Shown here: piece after piece, positions 12,018 to 25,110 of the stretch
Layout of the letters: each line of letters starts with the position of its first letter
How positions within the stretch are numbered: position 1 is the first letter of the stretch
Assembly: GCA_947561585.1 (NCBI GenBank)
Contig: CANNZV010001876.1
Coordinates: 1-64,000, forward strand
Length of the DNA stretch: 64,000 nt
Direction of reading: 5' to 3'
From: Caprella mutica
Taxonomy: Eukaryota; Arthropoda; Malacostraca; Amphipoda; Caprellidae
The notes under the pieces: generated by a model
Told to the model about the DNA's origin: nothing
The model's input: the letters and a program-made list of their open reading frames with translations, nothing else
The model's database searches: none
Translations under genes and position numbers: made by a program

Positions 12018-13108
12018 GTAACAGAAGTTAACCATATGTAATTTACCACATTAAAACCACATGCCAATTACCATTTCAATAATAGATGTTAACCATGTAT
12101 AATTTACCACATTAAAACCACATGTCAATTACCATTTCAATAACAGATGTTAACCATGTGAAATTTACCACATTGAAACCACATGTCAATTACCATTTCA
12201 ATAACAGATGTTAACCATGTGAAATTTACCACATTGAAACCACATGTCAATTACCATTTTGATAACAGATGTTAACCATGTGTAATTTACCACATTAAAA
12301 CCACATGTCGATTACCATTTCAATAACAGATGTTAACCATGTGTAATTTACAACATTGAAACCACATGTCAATTACCATTTCAATAACAGATGTTATCCA
12401 TGTGTAATTTACCACATTGAAACCACATGTCAATTACCATTTCAATAACAGATGTTAACCATGTGTAATTTACCACATTAAAACCACATGTCAATTACCA
12501 TTTCAATAACAGATGTTAACCATGTGTAATTTACCACATTGAAACCACATGTCAATTACCATTTCAATAACAGTTGTTAACCATGTGTAATTTACCACAT
12601 TTAAACCACATGTCAATTACCATTTCAATAACAGATGTTAACCATGTGTAATTTACCACATTAAAACCACATGTCAATGACCATTTCAATAACAGATGTT
12701 AACCATGTGAAATTTACCACATTGAAACCACATGTCAATTACCATTTCAATAACAGTTGTTAACCATGTGTAATTTACCACATTAAAACCACATGTCGAT
12801 TACCATTTCAATAACAGATGTTAACCATGTGTAATTTACCACATTAAAACCACATGTCGATTACCATTTCAATAACAGATGTTAACCATGTGTAATTGAC
12901 CACATTAAAACCACATGTCAGTTACCATTTCAATAACAGATGTTAACCATGTGTAATTTATAACATTGAAACCACATGTCAATTACCATTTCAATAACAG
13001 ATGTTAACCATGTGTAATTTACCACATTGAAACCACATGTCAATTACCATTTCAATAACAGATGTTAACCATGTGTAATTTACCACATTAAAACCACATG
13101 CCAATTAC
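12018..13108. repeat. 61-bp satellite, about 18 units, in copy C
   Basis: Same unit as 2428-4194 but dominated by different variants (TTGAAACCACATGTCAATTA and TTAAAACCACATGTCAATTA), so units within a copy resemble each other more than units between copies. It contains CATGTG and CACATG in every unit. Confidence 0.95.
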
Positions 13109-13182
13109 CATGTTTTATGTTTATAATTAAATATCTATAATATATGGTTTCAGTATGGTTTTAAACATGTGGTTATGATATT

Positions 13183-13516
13183 GCGTAACCACATGGTTAA
13201 CATCTGTTATTGAAATGGTCATTGACATGTGGTTTTGATTTGGTATATTACACATGGTTAACATCTGTTATTGAAATGGTCATTGACATGTGGTTTTAAT
13301 GTGGTATATTACACATGGTTAACATCTGTTATTGAAATGGTAATTGACATGTGGTTTTGATGTGGTAAATTACACATGGTTAACATCTGTTATTGAAATG
13401 GTAATTGACATGTGGTTTCAATGTGATAAATTACACATGGTTAACATCTGTTATTGAAATGGTAATTGACATGTGGTTTCAATGTGGTAAATTACACATG
13501 GTTAACATCTGTTATT
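13183..13516. repeat. Inverted 61-bp satellite units in copy C
   Basis: About 5.5 units of the 61-bp satellite in reverse orientation (TTAACATCTGTTATTGAAAT), after the same AT-rich spacer as in copy B. It forms a large hairpin with the direct array. Confidence 0.9.
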
Positions 13517-13629
13517 TTAGTGTTTATGTTGTTTCAATGTGGATGATACATCTTAAAAACGTATTGCCATATTATAACCATCCAACCACATGGCATCCAT
13601 GTGTATGCCATGTGGAAATGTTTGCAGGG

Positions 13630-16600
13630 TATTTTATCAGGGATCTCATTATTTTATCAGAGATCCCATTATTTTATCAGAGATCCCATTATTTTATCAG
13701 AGATCCCATTATTTTATCAGAGATCCCATTATTTTATAAGAGATCCCATTATTTTATCAGGGATCCCATTATTTTATCAGGGATCCCATTATTTTATCAG
13801 GGATCCTATTATTTTATCAGAGGTCCCATTATTTTATCAGAGATCCCATTATTTTATCATAGATCCCATTATTTTATAAGAGATCCCATTATTTTATAAG
13901 AGATCCCATTATTTTATCAGAGATCCCATTATTTTATCAGAGATCCCATTATTTTATCAGAGATCCCATTATTTTATCAGAGATCCCATTATTTTATAAG
14001 AGATCCCATTATTTTATCAGGGATCCCATTATTTTATCAGGGATCCTATTATTTTATCAGAGGTCCCATTATTTTATCAGAGATCCCATTATTTTATCAT
14101 AGATCCCATTATTTTATAAGAGATCCCATTATTTTATAAGAGATCCCATTATTTTATCAGAGATCCCATTATTTTACCAGAGATCCCATTATTTTATCAG
14201 GGATCCCATTATTTTACCAGAGATCCCATTATTTTATCAGAGATCCCATTATTTTATTAGGGATCCCATTATTTTATCAGGGATCCCATTATTTCATCAG
14301 AGATCCCATTATTTTATCAGGGATCACATTATTTCATCAGAGATCCCATTATTTTATCAGGGATCCCATTATTTTATCAGGGATCCCATTATTTTATCAG
14401 AGATCCCATTATTTTATTAGGGATCCCATTATTTCATCAGGGATCCCATTATTTTATCAGGGATCCCATCATTTTATCAGGGATCCCATTATTGTATCAG
14501 AGATCCCATTATTTTATCAGGGATCCCATTATTTTATCAGAGATCCCATTATTTTATCAGGGATCCCATTATTTTATCAGAGATCCTATTATTTTATCAG
14601 GGATCCCATTATTTTATCAGAGATCCCATTATTTTATCAGGGATCCCATTATTTTATCAGGGACCCCATTATTTTACCAGAGATCCCATTATTTTACCAG
14701 AGATCCCATTATTTTATCAGGGATCTCATTATTTTATCAGAGATCCCATTATTTTATCAGAGATCCCATTATTTTATCAGAGATCCCATTATTTTATCAG
14801 AGATCCCATTATTTTATAAGAGATCCCATTATTTTATCAGGGATCCCATTATTTTATCAGGGATCCCATTATTTTATCAGGGATCCTATTATTTTATCAG
14901 AGGTCCCATTATTTTATCAGAGATCCCATTATTTTATCATAGATCCCATTATTTTATAAGAGATCCCATTATTTTATAAGAGATCCCATTATTTTATCAG
15001 AGATCCCATTATTTTATCAGAGATCCCATTATTTTATCAGAGATCCCATTATTTTATCAGAGATCCCATTATTTTATAAGAGATCCCATTATTTTATCAG
15101 GGATCCCATTATTTTATCAGGGATCCTATTATTTTATCAGAGGTCCCATTATTTTATAAGAGATCCCATTATTTTATCATAGATCCCATTATTTTATAAG
15201 AGATCCCATTATTTTATAAGAGATCCCATTATTTTATCAGAGATCCCATTATTTTACCAGAGATCCCATTATTTTATCAGGGATCCCATTATTTTACCAG
15301 AGATCCCATTATTTTATCAGAGATCCCATTATTTTATTAGGGATCCCATTATTTTATCAGGGATCCCATTATTTCATCAGAGATCCCATTATTTTATCAG
15401 GGATCACATTATTTCATCAGAGATCCCATTATTTTATCAGGGATCCCATTATTTTATCAGGGATCCCATTATTTTATCAGAGATCCCATTATTTTATTAG
15501 GGATCCCATTATTTCATCAGGGATCCCATTATTTTATCAGGGATCCCATCATTTTATCAGGGATCCCATTATTGTATCAGAGATCCCATTATTTTATCAG
15601 GGATCCCATTATTTTATCAGAGATCCCATTATTTTATCAGGGATCCCATTATTTTATCAGAGATCCTATTATTTTATCAGGGATCCCATTATTTTATCAG
15701 AGATCCCATTATTTTATCAGGGATCCCATTATTTTATCAGGGACCCCATTATTTTACCAGAGATCCCATTATTTTATTAGGGATCCCATTATTTTATCAG
15801 GGTTCCCATTATTTCAACAGAGATCCCATTATTTTATCAGGGATCCCATTATTTTACCAGAGATCCCATTATTTTACCAGAGATCCCATTATTTTATTAG
15901 GGATCCCATTATTTTATCAGGGTTCCCATTATTTCATCAGAGATCCCATTATTTTATCAGAGATCCCATTATTTTATCAGGGATCCCATTATTTCATCAG
16001 AGATCCCATTATTTCATCAGAGATCCCATTATTTCATCAGAGATCCCATTATTTTATCAGGGATCCCATTATTTTATCAGGGATCCCATTATTTCATCAG
16101 AGATCCCATTATTTTATCAGGGATCCCATTATTTCATCAGAGATCCCATTATTTTATCAGGGATCCCATTATTTTATCAGGGATCCCATTATTTCATCAG
16201 AGATCCCATTATTTTATCAGGGATCCCATTATTTCATCAGAGATCCCATTATTTTATCAGGGATCCCATTATTTTATCAGGGATCCCATTATTTCATCAG
16301 AGATCCCATTATTTTATCAGGGATCCCATTATTTCATAAGGGATTCCATTATTTCATCAGAGATCCCATTATTTTATCAGGGATCCCATTATTTTATCAG
16401 GGATCCCTTTATTTCATCAGAGATCCCATTATTTTATCAGGGATCCCATTATTTCATCAGAGATCCCATTATTTTACCAGGGATCCCATTATTTTATCAG
16501 GGATCCCATTATTTTATCAGGGATCCCATTATTTTATCAGGGACCCCATTATTTTATCAGGGATCCCATTATTTCATCAGAGATCCCATTATTTTATCAG

Positions 16601-16965
16601 GGATCCCATTATTTTATCAGGGATCCCATTATTTTATCAGGGATCCCATTATTTTATCAGGGATCCCATTATTTTATCAGGGATCCCATTATTTTATCAG
16701 GGATCCCATTATTTTATCAGGGATCCCATTATTTTATCAGGGATCACATTATTTCATCAGAGATCCCATTATTTTATCAGGGATCACATTATTTTATCAG
16801 GGATCCCATTATTTTATCAGGTATCCCATTATTTTATCAGGGATCCCATTATTTTATCAGGGATCCCATTATTTTATCAGGGATCCCATTATTTTATCAG
16901 GGATCCCATTATTTTATCAGGGATCCCATTATTTCATCAGAGATCCCATTATTTTATCAGGGATT
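13630..16965. repeat. 20-bp satellite ATTTTATCAGRGATCCCATT, about 167 units
   Basis: Near-perfect 20-bp period with main variants AGATCC/GGATCC, ATCAG/ACCAG/ATAAG and TTTTA/TTTCA. GGATCC units give a BamHI site at 20-bp spacing. One or two units survive left of the transposon (about 9761-9787), so the array originally began there. Bases 13631-14695 are repeated at 14711-15775 (1080-bp offset, 54 units) with one difference that I can find. A 240-bp (12-unit) repeat is nested inside. The right third is dominated by GGATCC/TTTCATCAG units. The long ORFs here are repeat artefacts. Confidence 0.97.
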
Positions 16966-19477
16966 ACTGTGATTAAAATTTTAGCCTTTTGCTTCTCACA
17001 TTAAAATGCAATCATTTTTCCCGAAAGAGAACTTGTGTCGAAAGTTTGAGTAATTAGGATTTTTAGACCCAGTTCCTGCACCAAAAATGCAGTAATTAGC
17101 CGTTTGATCTCCAAAATTCTATGGATGACCTGCCTATGATACCTATAGTTGTTGTAGAATTTCCTGTACAGTACATTTTATTATAGGGTTGTATATCATA
17201 CTATACTGTTGTAGAATTTCCTGTACATATTTTTCAATCCTTTAACAACAACTGTCCTCGGAGGAGAACATTAGAAAAAAATAAAATAATGTTCAAATTT
17301 GTCCATACATCAGATTCTGGCAATAAGAGTCGGAATAAATGTAAGCTATGCCGCATTATTATTTTAGATTTTGAATCACTCAAAGTTCTTCTCAAATGAT
17401 ATTTGACTTTATAAAAATATGAAAAGTTATTTTTTTAACATACTCTTTCTTAAAAATGTTATCTATCTAATATTAATCTATCGAAACAAATGAACTACAA
17501 AATTTCTTGGACATTGAAGGGTTAAAACAACTCGATTGTTGCTGTTCCTTTTGGTCATACAATAAGCATTAGTTGATATTAGTTTATACAATAAGCATTA
17601 GTTGATATTAGTTTATATAATAAGCATTAGTTGATATTAGTTTATATAATAAGCATTAGTTGATATTATTTTACCCCCAGGGAATGAGTCTAAAAATAAA
17701 AATGAGAACCAATGAAAAATTTTTTTTAATGTTTATCCTTTTATTTTTTTGATTCAAACGTTTCGGATAATTTAAAATTGCATGGGGAGATACGTAAAGT
17801 TTATTTCAAAATTATGAAAAGGGTATAATGTTAAAATGAAGTTTTTAAAATTGTTAAACAACGTAAAATACATTTATCTAATTTTCAAAAACAATATATA
17901 TTTAAAACACAATTTTATCTAAAATTAAAGTTTTAGTCCTTTGTATATATTTGATATCTATACTTCATGATATGGTTATTTGTTGATAATTGGTATATTA
18001 AACATGATTTCATTTTACTCAATACAAATTTATGGGAACCTATTGCTGAAAGTATAATTTTATGTACCTCACTGAGTCACTTCTTTGTGAATCTCCAGTA
18101 ATACGAATAAACTCCCAATTATTGTTCCTGAAGAATGAGATTCATTGTAGGATCAAACATTCAGTTATTTTTCCGCCTTTCTTCAGTCTTCATAGCGTTA
18201 CATAATATATTCTCCAGTTCCAGTATAATTTAATTCTTGTTTTCAGCTATATTTTAGATAATAACTCTGTCGTTCATTACTTTGTGTACCTTGTCCGTTT
18301 AGAATTAATCTTCCGTTTCTATTTTTTTTCATATATTTGAACTTCTTTTTCAATATTTGAATGTCAAGTCTCTTGATAAAATGGGTAGATAGTTTGTGCA
18401 TGGTTTGAATTGTATAAACCTTTCATTTCACTTGTTGGGAGTAAATTTTTGAAGAGAGTACCTAGCTAAATTTCCAATATTTTGTTAATATCAAATTGCA
18501 ACAATTAATATAATAATTTAGTTCATGAATTGTGATTCTGAAGCCTAGACCAAGACAGAGTTTTTTCACGTGAAGTTAGATTGTAATTCAATTGGTTGCG
18601 GATTATTTTCAACGGATTTATCTTCTGTTCAAAAGATTTTTCACTCAAATTACGAAGTCTCATGTCAGACATTTTGTTGGTACGAACACATTTCTTGCTT
18701 TAACTCGCCATTCTGAGCAGTGTTGAATAAATGTACATTCATTTCTATACCAATTGCTTTCCATTTTCTGAACTGAGTTACAGTTTTTATTAAATTTAGA
18801 ACTGCGTATGTGATACAGCTTGTGAATCTATTTCGACAGACGAACAGCAAATTCCCAGGTGGTTGTGTATGTTCTACAATATAAAAAAGTAAACTAGGAA
18901 CTACAACATTCATACATAGAAGAATAAGTTAATTATGCATGATTTAAAATTATTATATAAAATTTTGGTTGCTTTAAAACTATTATCAATCAATGTAATT
19001 ATAAGTTATGAATTAATCGACACATTTTTATACAAATATTATTCTTCAACCAGCAATGTGTTGAAACTTGATTGTCTACAGAATATAAAATATTTTATAT
19101 TATAAAATCTGTTTACTACGTAATGGAGGGATGAATTGAGGTTTATAATTTAGATCAAAAAAAAATCTGTAAAATAATGACCTTAACTGAAGATAGGATA
19201 TTAAATAAAATGAACTATAATTTAACTTTATAAATCGGGTTCATTGTCGCGTAAAATAAACAGTGCAAAGCGTACTATATACTTTTTTTTCATTTATTTT
19301 TATTATTTTATATTTTATCTAATTTTAATACATTTCATCTATTTATTATTCTTTTATATCCTTACATGAATTCTATATCTATCTCTCACCTGTATCAATT
19401 AACTAGTTAGGAGGTGTAACGTTCATACCCACTAGTCTCTAATTTATTGAATTGTGAAGTGATGTTAGCTTTGATTC
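16966..19477. other. AT-rich unique DNA with two small repeats
   Basis: TTGTAGAATTTCCTGTACA occurs twice 57 bp apart (17153 and 17210). A 29-bp unit (AATAAGCATTAGTTGATATT) repeats four times at 17559-17670. The minus-strand 82-codon frame at 18665-18913 has no domain I recognise. Otherwise nothing is seen. Confidence 0.6.
17559..17672. repeat. 29-bp minisatellite, four units
   Basis: Units contain AATAAGCATTAGTTGATATT then AGTTTATA. They are nearly identical, with ACA/ATA differences at the joints. Confidence 0.9.
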
Positions 19478-22475
19478 AAGGAAACGTTGTGATACCCACA
19501 ACATGAATGCTACATTGCTGACATTGGTACAACATGCATGCTACATTACTAACATTGGTACAACATGAATGCTACATTACTGACATTGGTACAACATGAA
19601 TGCTACATTACTGACATTGGTACAACATGCATGCTACATTACTAACATTGGAACAACATGCATGCTACATTACTAACATTGGTACAAAATGCATGCTACA
19701 TTACTAACATTGGTACAACATGAATGCTACATTACTAACATTGGTACAACATGCATGCTACAATACTAACATTGGTACAACATGCATGCTACATTACTAA
19801 CATTGGTACAACATGCATGCTACATTACTAACATTGGTACAACATGCATGCTACATTACTAACATTGGTACAACATGAATGCTACATTACTGACATTGGT
19901 ACAACATGAATGCTACATTACTGACATTGGTACAACATGCATGCTACATTACTAACATTGGTACAACATGCATGCTACATTACTAACATTGGTACAACAT
20001 GAATGCTACATTACTAACATTGGTACAACATGAATGCTACATTACTGACATTGGTACAACATGAATGCTACATTGCTGACATTGGTACAACATGCATGCT
20101 ACATTACTAACATTGGTACAACATGAATGCTACATTACTGACATTGGTACAACATGAATGCTACATTACTGACATTGGTACAACATGCATGCTACATTAC
20201 TAACATTGGAACAACATGCATGCTACATTACTAACATTGGTACAAAATGCATGCTACATTACTAACATTGGTACAACATGAATGCTACATTACTAACATT
20301 GGTACAACATGCATGCTACAATACTAACATTGGTACAACATGCATGCTACATTACTAACATTGGTACAACATGCATGCTACATTACTAACATTGGTACAA
20401 CATGCATGCTACATTACTAACATTGGTACAACATGCATGCTACATTACTAACATTGGTACAACATGCATGCTACATTACTAACATTGGTACAACATGAAT
20501 GCTACATTACTGACATTGGTACAACATGAATGCTACATTACTGACATTGGTACAACATGCATGCTACATTACTAACATTGGTACAACATGCATGCTACAT
20601 TACTAACATTGGTACAACATGAATGCTACATTACTAACATTGGTACAACATGAATGCTACATTACTGACATTGGTACAACATGAATGCTACATTACTAAC
20701 ATTGGTACAACATGCATGCTACATTACTAACATTGGTACAACATGAATGCTTCATTACTAACATTGGTACAACATGCATGCTACATTACTAACATTGGTA
20801 CAACATGCATGCTACATTACTAACATTGGTACAACATGCATGCTACATTACTGACATTGGTACAACATGAATGCTACATTACTGACATCGGTACAACATG
20901 AATGCTACATTACTAACATTGGTACAACATGAATGCTACATTACTAACATCGGTACAACATGAATGCTGCATTACTAACATTGGTACAACATGCATGCTA
21001 TATTACTGACATTGGTACAACATGCATGCTACATTACTAACATTGGTACAACATGAATGCTACATTACTAACATTGGTACAACATGAATGCTACATTACT
21101 AACATTGGTACAACATGCATGCTACATTACTAACATTGGTACAACATGAGTGCTACATTACTGACATTGGTACAACATGCATGCTACATTACTAACATTG
21201 GTACAACATGAATGCTACATTACTAACATTGGTACAACATGAATGCTACATTACCATTATTGGTACAACATGCATGCTACATTACTAACATTGGTACAAC
21301 ATGAATGCTACATTACTAACATTGGTACAACATGCATGCTACATTACTAACATTGGTACAACATGCATGCTACATTACTAACATTGGTACAACATGCATG
21401 CTACATTACTAACATTGGTACAACATGAATGCTACATTACTAACATTGGTACAACATGAATGCTACATTACTAACATTGGTACAACATGCATGCTACATT
21501 ACTAACATTGGTACAACATGAATGCTACATTACTGACATTGGTACAACATGAATGCTACATTACTAACATTGGTACAACATGCATGCTACATTACTAACA
21601 TTGGTACAACATGCATGCTACATTACTAACATTGGTACAACATGAATGCTACATTACTGACATTGGTACAACATGAATGCTACATTACTAACATTGGTAC
21701 AACATGCATGCTACATTACTAACATTGGTACAACATGCATGCTACATTACTAACATTGGTACAACATGCATGCTACATTACTAACATTGGTACAACATGA
21801 ATGCTACATTACTGACATTGATACAACATGCATGCTACATTACTAACATTGGTACAACATGCATGCTACATTACTAACATTGGTACAACATGCATGCTAC
21901 ATTACTGACATTGGTACAACATGCATGCTACATTACTAACATTGGTACAACATGCATGCTACATTACTAACATTGGTACAACATGCATGCTACATTACTA
22001 ACATTGGTACAACATGCATGCTACATTACTAACATTGGTACAACATGAATGCTACATTACTAACATTGGTACAACATGCATGCTACATTACTAACATTGG
22101 TACAACATGAATGCTACATTACTAACATTGGTACAACATGCATGCTACATTACTAACATTGATACAACATGAATGCTGCATTACTAACATTGGTACAACA
22201 TGCATGCTACATTACTAACATTGGTACAACATGAATGCTACATTACTAACATTGGTACAACATGCATGCTACATTACTAACATTGGTACAACATGAATGC
22301 TACATTACTAACATTGGTACAACATGCATGCTACATTACTAACATTGGTACAACATGCATGCTACATTACTAACATTGGTACAACATGAATGCTACATTA
22401 CTAACATTGGTACAACATGCATGCTACATTACTGACATTGTTGTACCAATGTTAGTAATGTAGCATGCATGTTGT
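19478..22475. repeat. 31-bp satellite, about 95 units, with inverted last units
   Basis: Units read ACAACATGMATGCTACATTA then CTRACATTGGT. Two positions vary (A/C in ATGMATG, A/G in CTRAC). Rare markers (TTGCTGAC, GGAACAAC, ACAAAATGC, ACAATACT) recur in order at an offset of 558 bp (18 units), showing a recent block duplication. At about 22440 the array flips and ends in about 1.5 inverted units (TTGTACCAATGTTAGTAATG), leaving a hairpin at its right edge. Confidence 0.97.
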
Positions 22476-22616
22476 ACCAATGTTGGAGAGATATACACCT
22501 AGAAACCTTGGTACCTAATGGAATATTACTACTCAAATAAACGATAATTTCTGAAGGGTATTAATACTCTAATCAATGTTAAAATATGACAGAATAATTT
22601 TCTTAATTATTAACGA

Positions 22617-22895
22617 ATTATACAATCTGTATACAATTATACAATCTGTATACAATTATACAATTTGTATGTGATTATACAATTTATATACAATTATACA
22701 ATTTGTATACAATTATACAATCTGTATACAATTATACAATCTGTGTGCAATTACACAATCTGTATGCAATTATACAATCTGTATACCATTATACAATTTA
22801 TATACAATTATACAATTTATATACAATTATACAATTTATATACAATTATACAATTTATATACAATTATACAATTTGCATACAATTATACAAATTA
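22617..22895. repeat. 19-bp minisatellite CAATTATACAATTTATATA, about 14 units
   Basis: The 19-bp period is measured from CAATTATAC at 22805 and 22824. Left units carry CTGTATA, right units TTATATA. The 78-codon and 68-codon ORFs are repeat artefacts. Confidence 0.93.
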
Positions 22896-23433
22896 CCGTA
22901 AAATTATGAATTATTGCAGTATCAACATTTAACGTCTTCAAATTTAAAAAACTATAGTAGAAGTGAAGATTCTTAAAATACAATATACTTGCATCAATTT
23001 CATTACATACCATACACATCTAAAACTCTTGGTTGTTGAAATTACTTATCATCATATTGCTGTAAGTTGAAACAGACAGCTTTACTTCCTTTTCTTATAT
23101 AAAGCTAAAGATTTTATCAGTGTAGAATTTCTGATTTCTCCTCACAACAAATAATATAGAACAACTAAACAAGAAGTTCTGCGGTGTAACAAAATCTTGT
23201 GTATCAGTTCCACAGTAAGTATATATTCTGCCAGTATCTCTACCGGCAGTTCTATTGAGAGAGATATAAGAAATTGTTTACTTGAAGCCAGCTTTGTGTG
23301 ATATCTTCAATGTGATTTTTCAGTGAATTATACATTTATCCTTAACAAAACTCATGCTTAAATTATACAAATATAATAAAATTTAAAGTTAAAATGAACA
23401 AAAAAAAGAACTGTATTTTGTTATCATTTCATT

Positions 23434-23515
23434 ATTATGGGTTATTTAAACTTAACGTTGAAGTTTTTTTTTTTTTTTTTTAATCTTCAACGCAGAGTTT
23501 AAATAACCTCTGATA
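23434..23515. repeat. Short hairpin with poly-T loop
   Basis: Arms of about 30 bp (GGTTATTTAAACTTAACGTT against GGTTATTTAAACTCTGCGTT) flank an 18-base T run. It could be a very small MITE remnant. No clear target duplication is seen. Confidence 0.7.
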
Positions 23516-24769
23516 ATATGTAGGACGTCCCGTTGAGTATGAATTTTTTCAAAATAATAATTTTCATTATACTATTCACATTGTATTTTACCTTCAGTTC
23601 ATTCCTATGTTTACAAAGCAGTTCACTGGCTTATGCTGTTCAAATCATTAACAGAAGCTGATCAAACTAATTAGTTACTTCGTGAATGGTAGGCACTATA
23701 GGCACCCCCATGCATGCCGCCATCAACTCGCCCCCTGCTTTCTCTAGAAGAATGGCATCTGCTCCAGAGGAGGAGATATTTGATCCCTCCTCTCATTACA
23801 GACGATTATGCTGATCCCTTTGTGTTCGGAGAATTTAATGATGTAATTTCCATAGATGAGAAATTGATAACAAGGAAGATGCGCAGCTGAGCGAGCTGGA
23901 TGGGGGAAGAGAGTATCTGATATTCATTAGTATTTATATTTGCATTGCAAACATTTGTTATAGTAGAAAATAGTCACTAAAGTTAGTATGGAAAATGCTA
24001 TGTATAAATTATATCACTAACATCAAAAAGATGAAGAATTACTAAATGTTTAATATGTCCCATTTCATGTGATGTATTTTGTGATTCTTTTTGGAGGTAT
24101 TTTCCTTAATCGATCGGATAAATGTACACTTACATTTATTAATCACAATTGTTAACTTTTTCATTGTTTAATATGCTTTCTCTACCTATATATTACCAAA
24201 AGTTCTCCTTTTAACACGTTCAACTCAATTCAAGTCATAAAGGATTAAAGAAGGATTAGTAATGGAAAGACAATTCTATCCTCTAACAGATAGAGTCAAG
24301 CTGGCAGTGAACGCAGAAACATTTCTCTAATGGAATCAATGGGAGACACGGTTCGTGTGCGAATGGTAAGGGGACAATGGATTGCGTCATAAAAGACAGG
24401 AATTTGAAGTAGGTAACAGATACATCACGTACACAGACTCAGACGATATACCATTTAGTTAAATGTCTGTATTTGACATGTATTGAATACTGTACCATTC
24501 TGTTAAATAGAAGAAAGAGACAGTAAGTGAGTGAATTAAAATAACTTTCGTTGTTAATTATTTATTTATTTATTGAATAAATTATTTATTTATTTATTGA
24601 ATAAATTATTATATTTATTTATTGAATAAATTATTTAATTATTTATTCTCGAATATACTATATATTCCGCATAATTTACCGAATTGACAACACAGTGTAA
24701 AATAATATACATTATTAATAATTTCATATATTGTTAATTAACTTTAAGTTAGTCATATAATGAGAACTT

Positions 24770-25110
24770 GATGGCAGACCCTTGCATAATCTTGAGATTG
24801 CCACGAGTTCAAACATACTAAAAACGCGCTGCGCATTCTCAAGATAGCGCAATTCGGTGAATTTATCAGAAAACAATCCGCAATTAGATTTGTAACACCA
24901 ATAGCAGTGCTCTCTTGTCTATAAATTCCCGTTCCCCTCGTGGACTCTTTTGGTTCCATTTCTGTTAACCAGAGGGCGCCATTGCGAGTCACAAATAGGT
25001 AGACATTATCATGCATGAGCTCTGTCTTTACGGCACTGCCTGTCACCACCTTTGTTTGTTCAACAAAATGATAATTCTATTGGCGGTGTTGGTGTAAGCA
25101 GGAAGCATTC
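24770..25110. other. Higher-complexity block with CTCF-like word
   Basis: Less AT-skewed than its flanks. It contains CCAGAGGGCGCC near 24970-24981, whose AGAGGGCGC core matches the AGRKGGCRS part of the general CTCF consensus. The upstream half of the motif matches only partly. It may be an old exon, TE fragment or regulatory block. Confidence 0.25.

Larger units (their letters stand above)
9788..13629 (+). mobile_element. Complete composite TA-target transposon, copy C
   Basis: A 3842-bp unit. Its first 21 bases (CCCTGCAAACATTTCCACAT plus G) are repeated inverted and exactly at its other end. It is flanked by TA (9786-9787 and 13630-13631). Removing it with one TA restores GATCCCATTATTTTATCAG, which is the surrounding 20-bp satellite, so insertion with TA duplication is directly visible. 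Interior in order: CCACATG-TATAC-CATGTGG palindrome, 22-bp array, tRNA-like head (minus strand), pogo-like end at 11953, 61-bp array, inverted 61-bp units. No transposase is seen. TA target use fits Tc1/mariner-like or other TA-specific groups; the exact superfamily is not resolved. Confidence 0.88.

Noticed and set aside
15572..16339. 255-codon ORF with YQRSHYFIRDPIILS period
   Set aside because: It is a three-unit reading of the 20-bp satellite, open only while unit variants avoid stops. Several overlapping frames behave the same way.
13630..16965. Centromeric satellite
   Set aside because: A 20-bp unit in a 3.3-kb array is too small for this claim, and no CENP-B-box-like word (TTCG....A..CGGG) is present.
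19478..22475. CRISPR array
   Set aside because: Units are contiguous 31-mers with no unique spacers, and the context is eukaryotic. The same applies to all other arrays here.
23690..23935. Coding exon
   Set aside because: All frames are interrupted (for example the frame from ATGGCATCTGCTCC stops after about 20 codons) and there is no clear splice context.
24753..25049. 98-codon minus-strand frame as a gene
   Set aside because: No domain, no splice signals and no upstream promoter. It may simply reflect the local higher GC content.
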